A stretch of DNA of 64,000 nucleotides from positions 1-64,000 of the forward strand of contig NZ_PVXO01000030.1 in NCBI RefSeq assembly GCF_002995785.1, read 5' to 3'. The stretch's first letter is position 1. Every line of letters starts with the position of its first letter. A model generated the notes under the pieces. That model saw nothing but the letters and a program-made list of their open reading frames with translations. It ran no database searches and had not been told where the DNA came from. Positions 61,991 to 64,000 of the stretch are shown piece by piece. The DNA comes from Clostridium liquoris (GTDB lineage: Bacteria > Bacillota > Clostridia > Clostridiales > Clostridiaceae). The position numbers and the translations under genes were made by a program.

Positions 61991-62365
61991 ATGAATATAA
62001 TTATATCTAACTCTTCTGGAGAACCAATTTACGAGCAGATAGTAAAACAAATAAAAAACTTAATACTTACAGGAGAGCTTACAGAAGGAGATTCCTTACC
62101 TTCTATAAGAAACTTAGCTCAAGAACTAAGGATAAGTGTTATTACAACAAAAAGAGCCTATGAAGAATTAGAAAAAGAAGGCTTTGTAGAAACTGTTCCT
62201 GGAAAAGGTTCCTATGTAGCAGGACAAAATAAAGAATTACTGAAAGAAAAAAGAATGAGACTTATTGAAGAAAAACTATCCCAGGTTGTAGATGAAAGTA
62301 AATTAATAAATCTTAGCTTAGATGAGCTTATAGAAATGCTGAAAATATTATATGAAGAAATTTAG
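61991..62365 (+). CDS. GntR family regulator (YtrA-like)
   Basis: A 124-residue short GntR repressor. The winged helix has PIYEQIVKQIKNLILTGEL, LPSIRNLAQELRISVITTKRAYEELEKEGF and GKGSYVA; a short helical dimerisation tail completes it. This is the YtrA subfamily, which represses adjacent ABC transporter genes and responds to cell-wall stress in relatives. The start at 61991 has GAGGAG 7 nt upstream. It is followed by the ATPase after 12 nt. Confidence 0.9.
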   Translation: MNIIISNSSGEPIYEQIVKQIKNLILTGELTEGDSLPSIRNLAQELRISVITTKRAYEELEKEGFVETVPGKGSYVAGQNKELLKEKRMRLIEEKLSQVVDESKLINLSLDELIEMLKILYEEI

Positions 62366-62377
62366 GGGGAATGTATC

Positions 62378-63232
62378 ATGAGTAATATATTAGAAATTAA
62401 AAATTTAAGAAAAGAATATAATGATTTTTCTTTAAAGGATATTAGTTTTAATTTAGAAAGAGGCTATATCATGGGATTTATAGGCCCCAATGGAGCAGGA
62501 AAAAGTACCACTATAAAGCTTATAATGAATCTCATTAAAAAGCAGTCAGGGGAAATAAAAATCTTTGGTAAAGACAATATAAAATATGAAAGAGAAATCA
62601 AACAAAAGATAGGCTTTGTATATGATGAGAACTATTATTATGAAGATTTAACTATACGTGATATAAAAAGAATAATAGCTCCCTTTTATAAATACTGGGA
62701 TGAAGCCGCCTTCAATAGGTATTTAAAAGATTTTAATTTAAATCCAGCAAAGAAAATCAAAACTCTATCTAAGGGAATGAAAACGAAATTTTCTTTAGCT
62801 GTTGCCTTATCACACAATGCGGATTTAATAATTATGGATGAACCAACATCAGGTCTTGACCCTATATTTAGATGTGAAATATTAGATATATTATGTGAAC
62901 TAATTCAAGATGAAAATAAAAGTGTATTCTTCTCCACTCATATAACCACGGACTTAGAAAAGATAGCAGACTATATTACATTCATCAATAATGGTGAAAT
63001 AATCTTCTCAGAAAGCAAAGAAAAAGTCCTAGATAAATATGCCATTATTAAAGGTTCTAAAGAACTTTTAGATAGTGACACTGAAAAAGAATTTATAAAT
63101 ATTAGAAGAAATTCCTTTGGTTTTGAAGCTTTAACTGACAATGTTGATAAAATAAGAAGGCTTTTTCAAAAAGATGTGGTTATAGATAAAGCTTCTTTAG
63201 AAGACATTATGGTTTATACAGTAAACAAATAA
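62378..63232 (+). CDS. ABC transporter ATP-binding protein (YtrB-like)
   Basis: A 284-residue ATPase. Walker A is GPNGAGKSTT, the signature LSKGMKTKFSLAVAL, Walker B LIIMDEPTSGLDP, and the switch His is in FFSTHITTDLEKI. It powers the two permeases downstream. The GGGGGAATGT site precedes its ATG. Substrate is unknown; antibiotic efflux or envelope-stress defence are typical for this group. Confidence 0.92.
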   Translation: MSNILEIKNLRKEYNDFSLKDISFNLERGYIMGFIGPNGAGKSTTIKLIMNLIKKQSGEIKIFGKDNIKYEREIKQKIGFVYDENYYYEDLTIRDIKRIIAPFYKYWDEAAFNRYLKDFNLNPAKKIKTLSKGMKTKFSLAVALSHNADLIIMDEPTSGLDPIFRCEILDILCELIQDENKSVFFSTHITTDLEKIADYITFINNGEIIFSESKEKVLDKYAIIKGSKELLDSDTEKEFINIRRNSFGFEALTDNVDKIRRLFQKDVVIDKASLEDIMVYTVNK

Positions 63233-63245
63233 AAGGGGTGTGTGT

Positions 63246-63893
63246 ATGTTAAATCTTATTTTTAAAGATATAATAGTTCAAAAAAGAAGTCTATTATTTA
63301 TATTATTTTATCTGATTATATGTATATTTTCCTTTAAAGGTATGCCAATAGGCGTATTTTTATATATAGTAACTATAACTTTAATTTTCTTCCTTATCAC
63401 TGGCTCTTACTCCTATGATGAAAGAAATAAAAGTGATTTAGTAATAAGCAGCCTTCCTATTACTAGAAAAGAGATTATAATATCAAAGTATATTTCCGTA
63501 ATACTTTACAATATAGTAGCTTTAGGGGTTATGACTATATTTATGCTTGGAGTAAAAATCTTAAATATATCTTTAGATACTCAATTCTTTAAATTAAATG
63601 ATGTAATTAATGTTTTTATTGCTTCATTGCTTTTAGCTTCCTTTATGTTTCCTATATATTCAAAGTTTGGTTTTACTAAAAGTAGAGTAATAACCTTTAT
63701 TACCTATTTTTCCTTATTTGGATTTACAACCAGCATAGCTAGTAGTTCAAATAGGAGAGCTTTAAGTTCAATATATAGATTTTTACAAGCCATTTCCAGT
63801 AATAGTTATATATTGTTAGCTGTTTCATTTATAATTTATCTTCTATCTATGTATTTTTCAATAAAAATATATGAAAACAAGGAATTAGCTTAA
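63246..63893 (+). CDS. ABC-2 type permease
   Basis: A 215-residue membrane protein with six predicted helices. It has the ABC-2 layout: short N-terminal LNLIFKDIIVQKRSL, then paired helices and the loop SYDERNKSDLVISSLPITRKEIIISKY typical of YtrC/D-like permeases. The start at 63246 has AGGGG upstream; a GTG 6 nt earlier is less likely. It is followed by a second permease. Confidence 0.85.
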   Translation: MLNLIFKDIIVQKRSLLFILFYLIICIFSFKGMPIGVFLYIVTITLIFFLITGSYSYDERNKSDLVISSLPITRKEIIISKYISVILYNIVALGVMTIFMLGVKILNISLDTQFFKLNDVINVFIASLLLASFMFPIYSKFGFTKSRVITFITYFSLFGFTTSIASSSNRRALSSIYRFLQAISSNSYILLAVSFIIYLLSMYFSIKIYENKELA

Positions 63894-63915
63894 TAATTAT
63901 AGAGAAGGTGATTGT

Positions 63916-64000
63916 ATGTTTAACTTAGTTTTAAAAGATTTCTTACTGCAAAAAAAGATAACCTTATTTACCATAGTCTATGCATTGTTTTTTACTATAA
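63916..64000 (+). CDS. Second ABC-2 type permease (partial, runs off the window)
   Basis: It starts at ATG 63916 after AGAAGGTG. The first residues (MFNLVLKDFLLQKKITLF) repeat the N-terminal pattern of the preceding permease (MLNLIFKDIIVQKRSLLF), so it is a paralogous ABC-2 permease and probably the heterodimer partner. Only 28 codons are inside the window. Confidence 0.75.
   Translation, partial: MFNLVLKDFLLQKKITLFTIVYALFFTI

Overview
The window looks like a low-G+C, spore-forming, amino-acid-fermenting anaerobe of the Clostridium type. The evidence is the A+T-rich sequence with strong AGGAGG ribosome binding sites, a CotF-like coat protein, an AbrB regulator, a T-box leader, YesM/YesN and CitA/CitB-type regulators, and pathways for aspartate and beta-amino-acid fermentation. 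No rRNA, tRNA, CRISPR array, transposase or phage gene was seen. I do not name a species.

Layout. 1-8640 (minus strand): a PatB/MalY lyase, then an aspartate/C4-dicarboxylate operon (malic enzyme, dicarboxylate symporter, aspartate racemase, aspartase) beside a CitA/DcuS-type two-component system. 8790-12700: DegV, a secreted DUF1002 protein, a PadR/DUF1048 pair with an operator-promoter, a small glycine-zipper membrane protein, and an unlisted 33-residue holin-like toxin gene inside a convergent, type I toxin-antitoxin-like structure. 12769-28408 (minus): a 12-gene locus for galacto-N-biose/lacto-N-biose (YesM/YesN, YesL-like protein, sugar ABC importer, GH112 phosphorylase, GH42 beta-galactosidase, ROK kinase, GalE, a sugar nucleotidyltransferase, NahK-type kinase).

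28638-36561: a MerR regulator and two minus-strand operons of visibly higher G+C. One holds a BrnQ-like amino acid permease, two beta-aminoacyl-CoA ammonia-lyase paralogues and a family III CoA-transferase. The other holds an acyl-CoA dehydrogenase with EtfB and EtfA. Together they spell a reductive deamination pathway for a beta-amino acid. Both operon promoters share TTGACT, a 19-bp spacer with 13 of 19 bases identical, and a -10, which is the MerR-activated architecture.

36790-46440: a HAD phosphatase; a CMD/AhpD-like gene whose second redox cysteine codon is TGA, giving a CxxU motif (candidate selenoprotein), divergent from an Lrp regulator with its operator; a ComEC-like lipoprotein; a phosphoesterase; a CotF-like protein; a membrane MutS-like ATPase; a Met/Cys-rich tandem-repeat protein; a nucleotidyltransferase whose last codons lie in a dispersed repeat; and an amidohydrolase. 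46437-47249 is an 0.8-kb gene-free stretch with strong hairpins.

47250-64000: a PAS-GGDEF-EAL protein with a degenerate GGDEF site, an M48 protease, a tryptophan transporter with a Trp-specifier T-box, a DUF2156 protein, an M16C peptidase, AbrB, a CHAP-SH3b wall hydrolase with a recent 234-bp duplication, a HesB-like Cys-rich protein, OsmC, a VanR/VanS-type system, and a GntR-ABC transporter operon running off the right edge.
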